Assembly (NCBI GenBank): GCA_023079485.1
Contig: CM041083.1
Span: 141,559,052-141,623,051, forward strand
Direction: 5' to 3'
DNA: 64,000 nucleotides
From: Archilochus colubris
Taxonomy: Eukaryota > Chordata > Aves > Apodiformes > Trochilidae
Positions 51,463-63,752 of the stretch are shown here, piece after piece. Numbering within the stretch: position 1 is the first letter of the stretch; the number at the start of each line of letters is the position of its first letter. A model generated the notes under the pieces. It saw only the letters and a program-made list of their open reading frames with translations. It did no database searches and was not told where the DNA came from. The position numbers were made by a program, and so were the translations under genes.

Positions 51463-52951
51463 TGAGCATACTTTAACTATGTCCAAAAGAGAGTTCAATT
51501 CAAATATTGTATCTTCTAACAGCTACAGAAGGTACACAGCATGCCCCCATTGGGTTGAATTCTGGAAGAAGCAGCCAGCGAGGGAAAAGGGGTTTGTATG
51601 CATTTGCACTCTGGGTAGATATTGCTGCTTTCCCTAACCATGTCTGCCACGTTTGAGATTAGTGACCAGCTCACTAAGGAAACCTGTAGTTCATTCATTT
51701 CTCTACAGGAGACAGAAATCTCTCACACTTCTTAGGAACACATTTCTCAGTGGTTAAGAACGGCTGCTTTTGCTGAGGTTCAGGACACTGAGGAATCCAT
51801 GGCTTTATGGGTGATGTTCAGAAGGTCTCTTCCTGAAGGTGATACATTTAAGGGCTGCAAAGTGTTGAATATGGTACAGACACTGCTGGATCAACTTATC
51901 TCAACAGGCCCTAGCAGGGGTGGCTCTAGCTCATGGACTTCTCAGTAATAGAATATGTACAGTGAGGAATGAGTGCTGTGCACCTACATGACTAGATGAC
52001 ATTGTTGTACTATGCCACAGCAGGCCAGAAGCACCCTTTGAGCCTTCGGTGTCTGCTACTACAATTTCTTTCCGCTGAAAAATTTTCTGTTGCCATGTGC
52101 TTTGGACCCACGGGATCCTGTGCTCTGCTCTCACCTCTTCCCTGTCAGACTTGTATTCTTTTCCACATTTCACCATCCTCCCTCTTTAGGCTCTTTGTGA
52201 ATGGGGTATTAATAAAGGGAAAGAGTTTTCAGTTGAGTAGCTGCTTTGAAAGTCTTCTGCATGCGCCGTTACACCGATTACGAATTTAGATGGCAGTAAT
52301 CCACTCAGCACAAAAGGAACTGTACTATTAATACCACACAAAGCTGCTATGCAGCTAGAAGGTAATACCTTTTAGGGACCTTTCAGAAATGCTGTAAAAA
52401 TCCCTAGGCTGTAAAAACCTAATACCATTTTTCTCAGGCTACTGTCAGGATCGTAGCACAGTAGGTTTTCTACCGCAACTTTCTGAAATGGTCATAGGGG
52501 TATAAGAGTAATAAATCACATGTTTGCAAAAGTAATTAGGTTTTCATAATATTAATAAACACAAAGAATTCATGAACTGCTGATTTCAATGATCATCCAT
52601 GTAGGCCACCCACAAAACGGGATTTTCCCAATGTACAAGTAAGCAGGTTTAATTGAACTGGGAAAAACTGAAACTGGCAGCTTACTAGATAGTCAAAGGT
52701 TCAGTCTGTTCAGTGTTATTTTGCTTCATACTGTTTATCAACTAGTCACTTCTAATAAACATTGATTACACAATCATAATTACAGACATTCTAGTAAATA
52801 GATCCAAAGACACAGTAAGAGAGAAACCAAGGGTCTTTATGCCACCTGGAACAGCAAAGGACTAGGACAAATCCACATTTAAGTTTAAAAATTAAAAGCT
52901 CTTTGACAAGCAAGAATTGACAGAAAATTTCCTTCTGAAAACACATAACAA

Positions 52952-53298
52952 ATCATAGAATCACAGAATCAGCTGGGTTGGAAGGGACCTCTGAGATCAT
53001 CAAGTCCAACCCTTGATCCACTACCACTGCAGTTACCAGACCATGGCACTGAGTGCCACATTCAGTCTCTCCTTAAAAACCTCCAGGGACAGAGAATCCG
53101 CCACCTCCCTGGGCAGCCCATTCCAATGCCTGATCACCCTCTCCATAAAGAAATTCTTTCTAATATCCAACCTAAACCTCCCCTGGCACAACTTGAGACC
53201 ATGCCCTCTTGTCTTGCTGAGAGTTGCCTGGGAGAAGAGACCGACCCCCACTGTAGAGAGTGATGAGGTCTCCCCAGAGCCTCCTCTTCTCCAGGCTG
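52952..53298 (-). mobile_element. CR1 part of a U6-CR1 chimeric retrocopy
   Basis: Young-subfamily CR1, antisense, with tail ATCATAGAATCACAGAATCA at its 3' end. The frame for [12 protein letters not shown] and the ORF2 end is largely preserved. Its 5' side stops at CAGCCTGGAGAAGAGGAGG and is joined without a gap to the T run that ends a U6 snRNA copy (53299..53403) in the same orientation. Confidence 0.94.
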
Positions 53299-53362
53299 AA
53301 AAAAAATATGGAACGCTTCAAGAATTTGGCCTCTTGGACAGAGGCCATGTTAATCTTCTCCA

Positions 53363-53396
<34 letters not shown>

Positions 53397-53403
53397 TGAG
53401 TAC
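53299..53403 (-). pseudogene. RNU6 pseudogene: U6 spliceosomal snRNA pseudogene fused to CR1
   Basis: The minus-strand reading follows U6 snRNA from its first base: GTACTCACTTCGGCAGCACA, then TATACTAAAATTGGAACGAT, GAGAAGATTAACATGGCC, and the end GAAGCGTTCCATA followed by eight T. Compared with the conserved vertebrate U6 (from memory) the 5' third is nearly perfect. The middle (around CCTGCGCAAGGATGACACGC) is altered and about 5 nt shorter. No U6-type promoter (a TATA box at about -25 and a proximal sequence element) is apparent upstream at 53404-53470. This is a retrocopy, not a working gene. Confidence 0.93.
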
Positions 53404-53879
53404 TATGTGCTGCTAAATGCTGTATGACATGCAGTTACTATGGCTGTAACTCTTAGAAAGACTGAGAAACATATTCCACCTATAGCATCTTATCAGCAAG
53501 TACCAACACTAAGCACAGCCACAGTCACACAGGCACTCTGACCTGACCCCGTACTGCTGCCAAAGGGAGGAATCCTGCTCCCAGGAACTCCCCCTCTTGA
53601 TTCACTGGTGTAGGCATTTGCATTCATGCAGCCACATGGTGAACTATATGTGGATATGTTCCAGGTAGGAAGGACAAGCAGGACTGGAACACATGATGTG
53701 GCTGGCTGAAAAAGTCAATAACCCTGGCACGTAATGTGGCATGTGTAAAGCTGCTGAAATGGTAAATATGCATTGATTTCTAGGCTGACCATGTTGTTTA
53801 ATGATTATTTATTAAAATGAGCACTGCATTCTGTGCTTGTCTCTTTTGGATTCTTAAACAGAACTCTTCATGTGCTTTA

Positions 53880-54040
53880 ATCATAGAAGGGTTTGGGCTG
53901 GAAGGGACCTTGAAGATCATCTAGTTCCAACCCCTCTGCATGGGCAGGGACACCTCCCCCTACACCAGATTGCTCTGTGCCCCATTAAGCCTGGCCTGAA
54001 CACTTCCAGGGAGGGGACAGTCACAACTTCCCTGAGAAAG
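53880..54040 (-). mobile_element. CR1 3' fragment
   Basis: On the + strand AATCATAGAAGGGTTTGGGC, then TGGAAGGGACCTTGAAGATC, ATGGGCAGGGACACCTCCCC and CTGAACACTTCCAGGGAGGG: an antisense CR1 terminus of about 160 bp with moderate divergence. Confidence 0.9.
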
Positions 54041-57000
54041 CTGCCAGTAAAGAAGCTACTGAGGAAAACTCAAGAGATTACATTAAAAAAAATTAACCAA
54101 GCAAAAATATTTTATTGCATATTCTCTCACATCTAACTAGAGCCTGAAAAGATTACAAAATATTGATCCCCACAGCTGCACAGCTGTACAACCAAAGGTC
54201 AATTGCTGTCAGTAGCCCTTTCTTCCCACTCAGATTTTGAAACCATTTGTTATATTTGAATTCACAGGTAAGTTTTTCCAAACAATTAAATGATGCTTCT
54301 CTCCTGTCACTTAAAGATAGAGCTGTGCCAGCAGTTTTTATTTGTATACTGGACAAAGGTTACACAGGCATGATCTGTCCATCAAGGATGTCTTTCTGAA
54401 AAGCAAGATGCTTAAAATCATCACTCTTCATCCTCAATGGACCCTATCAGTTCCAGCTAAAATATTGATACTAGTGGCTTGGTCTTAGGAATTGAGCAGC
54501 TGGGATCTCTGAGGAGGGAGCTCTGCTCCAGAAAGGCAGTGCCTCTTCCAAGTGACAATTCTGATCCTGCTCTCATCACTCTATCCACTGTGTCATAAAT
54601 ACCATCCCTGTGCATTTAAAGTGTGTGTATTTTAGTCCCTCCACACATCTCATCCTTCCCATAGAAAAACTGCTTTGCCCTCCAAGCAATCTTTGGTGTT
54701 TCACTTGTGTGACTGACAACAATTCGCAGAGCAGGGTGTTCAAAAATCATCAGTGAAATCCAAATCCAAGGACAGGCTCATTTTGGGAACTGGCCCTTTC
54801 ATGGTGCAACCAAACATTAATTGGAGACTTGGTTACAGGAGCAATCTTTGCTCTGGTTTGTTAGTTGTAGAGGCCACTAACACCAGGCACCTCTATTAGT
54901 GATGTACATGTCAGGGGTATTTTTTATTTTGTATCCCTAAATATGGGCAGTGCATCTGGAAAGCATCACACGTATTGACCCTCACCATCAAAAGAACATA
55001 CAGGATTCCCAGATACACCCAAGGAGTGAGAAGCAGGTAAGAAAATGAAACAGAAAAGGCACAGATGCTGCAGCTCATGCTAAAAATACAAAATCAAGTG
55101 TTTTAAAACTTCTCAGCTTCCAAGAACTTTGCAGAATACAGGTTTAACTATAATTTATATAGTTCTTCATTAAACCATGAAATACAATGAGCAAGCTTTC
55201 TTGCATCAAATTTCACCAACAAAACACTACTTTGCAGCTACATGCCTGGACTTCACTGCTGTCCTGGATACTTACAGTATCTTAGAACATTTCCCTATGT
55301 AAAACTATAAGTATCTTCAAACATTTAAAACCAGTCTTTGAAAACCACTATAATGTATAATACATTAACACGGCAAAACAAAAGCTAGTAAATAACTAAT
55401 AGAAGCAACTGGCTTAACAAAGCTTAACAAAACCAGATTATTTTAAGGAGGAAGCCTTCATAGAGTCACTGCATTTTGATCTATTAAAGATCCACCTAGA
55501 GTGAAAAGCAAAATGCTTTGCTCTGCTACAACAGCACTGAAGCTCCTGTATGCAGTGATGAAAAGGTGGAAAAACTTTTAACACTGTAGGATGCCACCAA
55601 ATTCCACCATCAGCCAGACAACATGTCCCCTTTGCCCTGCCCATGTACCTGAGGACACAGAAGACTTCTGGAACATGTGAATCCTGTAACATCAGCACCC
55701 TTGGAGATATTCAACTGAGCATATCCATAATAAGTAGATTAGCTTTGAAGAACTCCTTTCCAATCTAAATTATTCTCTGATCATCTTGCTCATTTAGCTC
55801 CCTGTTATCCAGCTGTGTTCACTGCTTTGATACCCACAGAGAAAAGAGAACCATTTTTGTTGCTTAATTTGTGTCAGTTGTATGAATTTCCCAGAGAATT
55901 AATAATTTAGCAGAATTTTATCTTCCTCATTTCTGAGTTATGTGAAGAGGCCAAGAGTTAAAGTAAAACACTAAATTATTTATAAGCTGTACACACTTGA
56001 AGGCAGATAAAATGTGTAGCATTATAAATTTAATAGCTATTAGGAAGTACAGAAACTATAAGCATGATAGCTAAGCTCTTTTCTCAAAGGAGAGAAAATT
56101 AGTCTTCAAGTCTGTGTTAATTATTTTAGACATTAAATGAGCTAAAGCAAATGAGTTTAAGGCAGATATAAAGTCTGTACAAACTTCAGAGTAAGGAGTT
56201 TTTGGCTGCAAATGAAGGAATGAGGCTCCATTTCCTTATTGGCAGAACTCTTACTGAAAGGCTATTACAGAGTCCTGCTCCATGTATTAGCAGGATGGAA
56301 CTGAAAAAAATGTGCAGAACTTTCAAATGCTGGCAGCTGATCAGGCTATCACAGACAAGGAAAACAAATTATAAATTCATTTATAAAGGCTGGACAGTGC
56401 TATAGAATGATGCTATAGATCCACAGATCCTAAATCCTCTATCTCCAATTACCAACTCCATTCAGTTTGCTTAAAGTAAGGATTATGTCTTCTTACTTGG
56501 GTGCTCAAGAAATGAAAAATAATAAATTGCTGCCTTTTTTAATACCTTACAACTCCAAATAACCTCTACACATGGTTAATACATGTACAGCAAAAAAAAT
56601 TCCTCATAACTCAGCATTTCTAAATGTATTTACTGTCTTAGACACGCAGTTGAATAATGCCTTTCAAACAAACTTTACCGAGAAATAGGTTAGAAAAATG
56701 GAAATAGGTTTGCAGTACCATCCTCTGAATATTTATCACAAAGTAGCTGATATAGAACAGAATATTGCTATACTCTTTTTTTTTCTTCTCTGTAACTTCA
56801 TATTTTTCCTTGAAAACCGATTTAAATGATATTTCTTTCTTAATGTCCATACATTTTACACAAAGACCTTCTGTTGAAATTCATCAGGCTATCTGAGCCC
56901 CCTTCCCCCAAATGCACACAGACAGACATAGTCATTAAAGGACTTGCTGAACAAAATCTCCTTTATTTTCCAAAGGGGGCCCCTTCAACAAAGAAAGTTG

Positions 57001-60000
57001 AAAAGTAGTCTTTATTGTTGGGCACTGGGTGATGCAGTTCTTTATGGCAGTGAAAATTTAGGATCCACTTCCTCTGTGTCTTGACAAACACATCTCCTAC
57101 CCACACAATATTAGCATCCTTCCACCCCTCTGGCTGTAACAAACTGCTATGTTTTGTCATGGATTTTAACCTGAGCCCCACAATACCCATTCTATCCATA
57201 TGTTAAGTCCATAACCTCTGGTGTGACAACAGCGTCACGGAAGAGCAAAGGCACCTCCAGCCTCAGGCCTTGACACAGGTCCCAAGACATCCCCAAGTCT
57301 GACTGGGAGCTCCTTTCCCTGCTGCTCCTGCCTTCCTTCTCTCTCCAGAAAACCACCAGGCAGGGGAGGCAGAGGGATCCCCAGCAGTATAAATGTGGCT
57401 ACCAGTGGGAGGTGGAGGCGATCTGGGCAGCTTGGGGAAGGTCAGTGAGAGTGCAGTGTGAAGGAAAGGGAGGCTGGGCTGGGGTGACTGAAAATGTTGG
57501 GCAAAACCAGTCATGTTTCACTGAGAAAAGACTAGGAGGCTAGGAGGCCTGTGGAAGTTACAGGACTTGGGACCAACAACAGGACTTGGTGCCAGGGACC
57601 CCGGGGTGGGGCTATGGGCTAAAAGAAGGTGAGGGCAGAGGAGATAGAACCACTGGGAGAGGAGGTATGTTGTGATGCTGGGTGCAGGAGTCAAGAGAAG
57701 GGATCTGCTGAGAACAGCAGCATTGGGAACCAAAAGGCAAAGATGAGACTTCACTTCACAGGACTCATTTAAGGAGAGGGACAGGGAAAGGGAAAGAGGA
57801 GAGAGGATCCCAACTCTACCATGCAAGGGAAAACTGCTTCTGGCTTTGCCTGAATTCCTGTGCACTTGCTGCTCAGTGCTGGCTGATTGTTGCTTCACCT
57901 GGAGTAGCTGTTTTGTTGTAGTGCATTGGAGAAAACAGACAAGCAAGACTTGGGATAATCCCATTCATGCTGGGTCAATGAAGAAATGTCCCCTTCCACG
58001 TAGGCAGGGACAGAGGGGCAGAAAGAGCCGTGCATGTGTGTGAATGAGACATCACAATAAGAAACAACCTCATTATAGCTTATTTTGACATTTCAAGCAT
58101 TGAGTGTTTAGGGACACAAATTTTAATCAAATGTGGTAAAACACAACACCTTGAGTCACCTACTAGTACACAATCTTACAGACAATCATTAGTGGCCTAC
58201 AGAGCAAAAAAAAAAATTGCAAGGCCCTGGAGGAGCTGACATTTGGCAGTCAGACAAACCTAGATGCAACTTGTTCACTTTTCAGAGAGTATCTTATGCC
58301 TCCAATGTATGACTTAAGGCACTTTGCCAGCTGAAGGAAACTTGAGACTTTGAATACACTCTCCTCGAAGTGTAACACCGCAGAAATCTTGATAGCATCT
58401 GCAAAGTAGGAAGTATAAAAGTGTATATTTCTGACATTAACTTTGCAAGTACTATAATTAAATAATAAAATTTAATAACCAGGAAATTACTAAAATGTTC
58501 TCAGATAACATTTAAGATACATAACTTAGCAATGCAAGGTACATTTATTAAGAATATAAATTTTTAAATTAAAAAAAGAAACATATAGCAAGTATGTTTC
58601 ATGTCAAGGCTAGCAAAACAGCTAGCAGCCACCATGTAGTTGGGCTTTCCTTGGTCAGAACAGGATAAATGACAAACCTTAAAATAATGGCTGGCTTGGA
58701 AAAAAATCAAAAAAGGTATCTCTGCAAATCTAGTTCTTCTTATTGTTGCAGTTGATTGCTTACAGATATTTAAAATTTGTTACTAATACAATGGATGCTT
58801 TATCTCTATTTTAATCTGCAATGCTTTTAAGATTGTTTTCCACTTTTAATTTTGGATTCAGTTATGGCAAAACCGTAAACTGTAATTCATAATATTCACT
58901 GAACCAGAAAAGAAGAGAAACTCATTGCTCCCTAAAGTAACACCAAAATGTCAAACTAAAAATAATATTTCTAGACACAATCTGTACATTCAGCCTCCAG
59001 CCTTGTTCCTTCCCAGATCATCAGACTATTGCAGGTTTCTTCAGATATACTGCAAGGTCAAGAGGCAAAGGTAAATGCAGAGTCTAGGTGAATCACTGGC
59101 TGCACCTGCATCTTATTTAAAAAGTTAAAAATCTGGACCTTGAAGACATAGGAGTATTGGTTTATACATATGATAAGCCTGAATTTCCCTGTAAGTTCTA
59201 ACTATACAATTTTCATTTTCAAAGCCTGCTGAAAAATATTGCTTGACGCATCGTGTATTTGCTTAAGAGCTGTAAAGAACTTTGCAAGAGTTTGGAAAAG
59301 TTGTGCCATGTAAAATGTAACTTGCTACCTTTTACAGCAGTGAAATTAAATTCTGTGTAAAACAGTGTGTTGAGATTACATCTTAAAGTGCAGCAGTCTA
59401 TAGTTACGGGCAGGGGAGAGAATGAGCAGAAATCTCACATTTCTAATTCATGCAACACAGAGGACTAAGAGTCTGATACTACACCCATTGAAATGAACCC
59501 CAAGATCAGTAGTGAGCTCAGAATTAATTAACTTGAACCCTGACAAAGAGATGCATCACAAGCTTCAGTACAGAAACTGGCTTTAATGGGCAGTGGATCC
59601 ATGCAGAAATCAAGTACCCAGAGTAGTGTAACAAAGCAAGAAGCATCTCTCTGCTTTGCCAGACAATGAACCAACAGCCATCATGCCCACAAAATGCCCA
59701 CAAAAATGCCCATTTCAGATTTGAGGTTAACCAAGACAAGTAAACTTCTAAAGAGATTATTACACTGACTTGGTAACCCAGGAAATACAAATTATGGGAA
59801 AGAGTCACAAAGACAGGGAGTTCCACCGTTTCTCCATGGCAGACTTCAACTGTGCAAGTGAAGGAACAGTCCTACCCCATCCCTTTTCCTCCAGCACCAC
59901 AGCTACCTGTGTACCAGCTCAGCTGTCCACTGGGAGAGGCAGAGCAGTCTACAGATTTGACAGTAGGAAGACTTCTTCTCCCCTGTCCAAAAAAGAAAGT

Positions 60001-63000
60001 AGTTTTCTGTTGAATCAATAAACTGAACCAGTTCAGTGGTTCAGACAATTGGCAGGTCCCTCTCTCTCATCTGATGCAAGACAAACCATGGGAAGCCAAA
60101 GGCAAGCAAGAGAAAAAAAGTAGAATCCACTCTTTTCTCAACAGTTTAGTCTCACCAGATGGTAGGTGGTTTAAAAATGCACGTTAACTTTAAGCAAGGG
60201 TGATTTATATCCATGAATGATTCCCAGGGCAGAGACAGAGCAGCCCCTTCCAGGTGCATCTCAGAGGAGTTGATCTCTGCACTGATGGGTGTGCAGAGGA
60301 CACTGTCCCCTTCCACTGACTGTAGAAGGCACCTCAGATCACACTTACCAGACTAAAATTGGCCTGTGTGCATACCTGCCTGTAGTAAAATGCTAGATGA
60401 AATAATTTTCTTTATCTAGCTATCTGAATTCCCCAGTGAAATGGGAGCAAGGGCTAAAAGAAGTGATGTGCTTATGGAAGCATCTTTTCTCTACACTGCA
60501 ACCAGCCAGAGTATTCATGAATGTTTTGGCGCAAAGATCGTTCCATATCTCTGTCATGTACCTAGAGTTAGGCTGGGGAGGTATTGCACAGTAAATAAAA
60601 CAGGTGGTACGGCCAAGACTTCCAAAAGAGTAAACTTCATCTGCATAAAGTCAAATGAGGCTGTCCTTTTCTCATTTTCAAATATTCATAATACCACAGT
60701 GTGATACTACACTCACAGTAAAGAAAATATATATACAATTCTGACATTTTTTTTACGAAAGTGTAAAATTGAATTTAAGGTATCACTCGTCCCTATCAAG
60801 ATGAAGCAACTGATAACCAGATAAAGAAAGTGCAAATTACACAACAAGAGGATGAGAAGAATAATTAATTTTCAACTGCAAAACGGAGCTAATTCTTCAC
60901 ACAGGACAATCTTCCCAGTGGCAGAATTATTGAACTGGACAGTGCTGGGCAACTACTTCAGCATGCAAGCAGCTCCATTACTTCAAGTATGCTACACTTT
61001 GCTTTTCAGTTATGCATCCTATGACACAGTTTTCTAAAACAGAATATCAGGCTCTTTCTATAATTTCTAAAATTTATTATACTGCCTGTCATCCACCTTC
61101 AAAATGAATCATATTTTTTTTTCCATCATAGTCTAATGTCTCTAACTTGTTTTTAGAAATCAAAGAAAGAATACTTTTAGATCCTAATTTGAATATTCAA
61201 TTACACTGTCTTTGGAGTAAATCAAAAGAAGCTTTTTTCACAGGCTGACATGATTCTGGATGTGACAACTAGAAATAAAATACCTAAATTTGCAGTCAAA
61301 GGAATATTAAAGTCTCCCCTTCTTCAACCATATTTTTCTGCTCAATATTGCTAGTCAGAAACCTCCAGCAATTTTTAGCAGATTTTTGGGGGGCTACAGT
61401 ATGTTATTTTTTGCCAAAAATATTACCAAACTTTTTCTTCAATAAAAATTTCTCAGCAGGCAGGTGAAATTTTGCTTTTAATAAAATAAAACATCCTACA
61501 ATCAATTCCAGTTTGAAAAAAAAAATCCCTGGCATTTACTTTCCTCCTTTTTGCTGACAGCTGTAGCAGAAAACTGCCTTCTCATTACAAATGTGGCCAC
61601 AGGTCTAATGAAGGAAACATTCCAATCCACATACTGAGGGCAAGCCTAGGGTAAAAGATGTGTCAGCAAAATGGTTTCTGACCAACAGTTTTCAAAAAGC
61701 TTCAGAAATTAGAAATTAAAATGAGTGCTGCTGGGTGATGTTTTGTTTTGTTTTGTTGTTTCAGTTTGGTTTGGTATTTTTGTGCATTTTGTTTTATTTT
61801 TGTAAACTGGCCTAATTTATTGAGTGTCATAATCTGATATATCTCTAGAAGTTAAATTACTGCCTGACATTAGACATTTTTACTTAGGGAAACTGCAGTT
61901 TTGATGACCGGCCATCTAATACCTGTCAGAACCCAACAAGCTAACAATGTGTTGACTTTACACCATACAAAACCACTGTTCTGCACTAAGCATTATGAAA
62001 TGTCAATATTTTATGCCATTTCAAATTAGGAAAAAAAAATTACAGAAATGAAAACTAGAACACTGGTGAAAAAAACCCCACTATTCATATCTTACTGTTT
62101 GTAGCTTCAGTTGATTACTGACAAGTGACTGAGATGAACAAGAAGATCAGGATATCCAGGTTTACCTACAGCTATCACCAGACACCACCACACATGAGAG
62201 GTGATTACCATTCACCAGGCTCCTACCCTAGTCGTGCCCCAGCTTTATCAGGGGAGGAGATGCCCAAGAGCCAAGCCCTCCCTCACCTTCCCATCCCATC
62301 CCAAGGAAAGGAAACCCAGGTAAGTGATCTGGGCAGGAGCCACGAGAGGACTCCCACCCCTGCCAGCAGAGCACCCACCAGACCTGCTAAGAGATACCTG
62401 TGGGGCACACACCCATAATTCTTCCAAATAAAAGCAGGTTAGAAAAACTGCTTGACGCCCACTGAAGGTACTGTGAAGCAATGTGCCTGACCTTATTTCT
62501 TGCTGGGAATGTTTCTCCCTCATCAATTCCACCACGCTTGCCTGACGCTTCCTTTTTAGCTGTGTCTAATACTGATAACAAGCTACTTGAGGCAGGGAGC
62601 TGTCGAGTGTGGTATAGCTCATGTGCAAAGGACTTGGCAGGCTGTGCAGTGCCATACCCAGCACAAAAAGAGAGCAGACCAGACTTTAAAACAAGCACAC
62701 TTTCATTTATTCATCACTTAATAACTTACTAATTCATTGCCTAATGTGTTACTAGTAACACATTTATAAATCAGGCTTTGACTCCCAGAAGATTCCTTTC
62801 TAAAGGCAAAAATGGTTAAACTAATCTTTTTCCCCCCAAAGTATTTTGAGAACGCGATGGTAATTTTTAAAGCTTGAGATCTCCAGTATCAATGATACTG
62901 TAAAATTAAATCTGATATTCTAATAACTTCTTCCCAAGTACTTCACAGCCCCAGTAAAATGTAGTCAGTGCAGCTGTCTGTGGAGCATTCCAGGCTTAAT

Positions 63001-63284
63001 GGGACAAAGGGCCCCTAAGAGCCAGGATCTGTCAGGGAGAGGTTCTGCAAACCCCTGGCACAGCACCCACTGTGGCCCAAGCTCCCTGCACAGGACAGTG
63101 ATGCATACAGGGCAGGAACCAAGCAAAGCTGTGGGCTTTCCTCTTCTTGATCTGTATACAAGGCTTGTGAGGCCTCTCAGAGGCCACTGAACAAAAATAG
63201 CCCCCATATGACTCCACACAGCTGATCTGCTGCCAGGAGCAGGAAGCAGAGAGAAAGGTTAGAAGTGGACAAGGGGTATACAAG
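54041..63284. other. Unannotated intronic or upstream DNA
   Basis: No recognised exon or transposon. 57200..57960 is richer in G+C and purine-rich on the + strand. A 78-codon minus-strand frame at 56963..57199 ends on a stop overlapping AATAAA. 62190..62700 and 62990..63250 are also richer in G+C. None shows a family I can name. Confidence 0.5.
61738..61802 (+). repeat. T-rich (GTTTT) low-complexity tract
   Basis: Four TTTTG-type units, then diverged T-rich sequence. Confidence 0.85.
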
Positions 63285-63752
63285 TTCATAGAATCATAGA
63301 ATGTTAGGGGCTGGAAGGGTCCTCTGGAGATCATCGAGCCCAAGCCCCCTAGCAAAGCAGGATCACCTAGGGCAGGTCACACAGATATGTGTTCAGATGG
63401 GTCTTGAAAATATCTAGAGAAAATCTCAGCCTCTCTAAGCACACTGAGAGTGCTCTGTCATCCTTATGGTAAAAAAAAGTTTTTCCTCCTGTTGATGTGG
63501 AACTTCCTGTGTTCCAGTTTGGGACCATTGCACCTCATCCCATCACAGGGCAGCACTGAAAAGAGACTGGTATCTTCTTCTTGACACCCACCCTTCAAAT
63601 ATTTGTAAATATTAATAAGATCCCCTCTCAGTCTTCTCCAGGCTAAACAGCTCCAGGTGTCTCAGCCTTTCCTCATAAGACAGATGTTCCAGTCCCCTGA
63701 TCATCCTCAGAGACCTCCTTTGGACTCTCTAGTATATCCCTGTCCCTCTTGG
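63285..63752 (-). mobile_element. CR1 3' fragment of an older subfamily
   Basis: On the + strand TTCATAGAATCATAGAATGT, then GGGGCTGGAAGGGTCCTCTG, GTTTGGGACCATTGCACCTC, CAGTCTTCTCCAGGCTAAAC and CAGTCCCCTGATCATCCTCA: about 470 bp of antisense CR1. Its internal sequence differs from the subfamily at 8010 and 52952. Confidence 0.92.

Larger units (their letters stand above)
45194..52951. other. Unannotated intronic DNA
   Basis: Mostly AT-rich unique sequence with the simple repeats listed. A roughly 370-bp block at 51105..51480 is very AT-rich and contains two perfect hairpins. No exon or transposon family is recognised here. Confidence 0.5.

Noticed and set aside
56940..57960. Possible retroviral LTR in the GC-richer block
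   Set aside because: TATA-like and AATAAA signals occur, but no paired TG...CA ends, target duplication, primer-binding site or coding remnants were found.
59770..60021. 83-codon plus-strand frame whose stop overlaps AATAAA
   Set aside because: No recognised protein, no splice or promoter evidence; probably chance.
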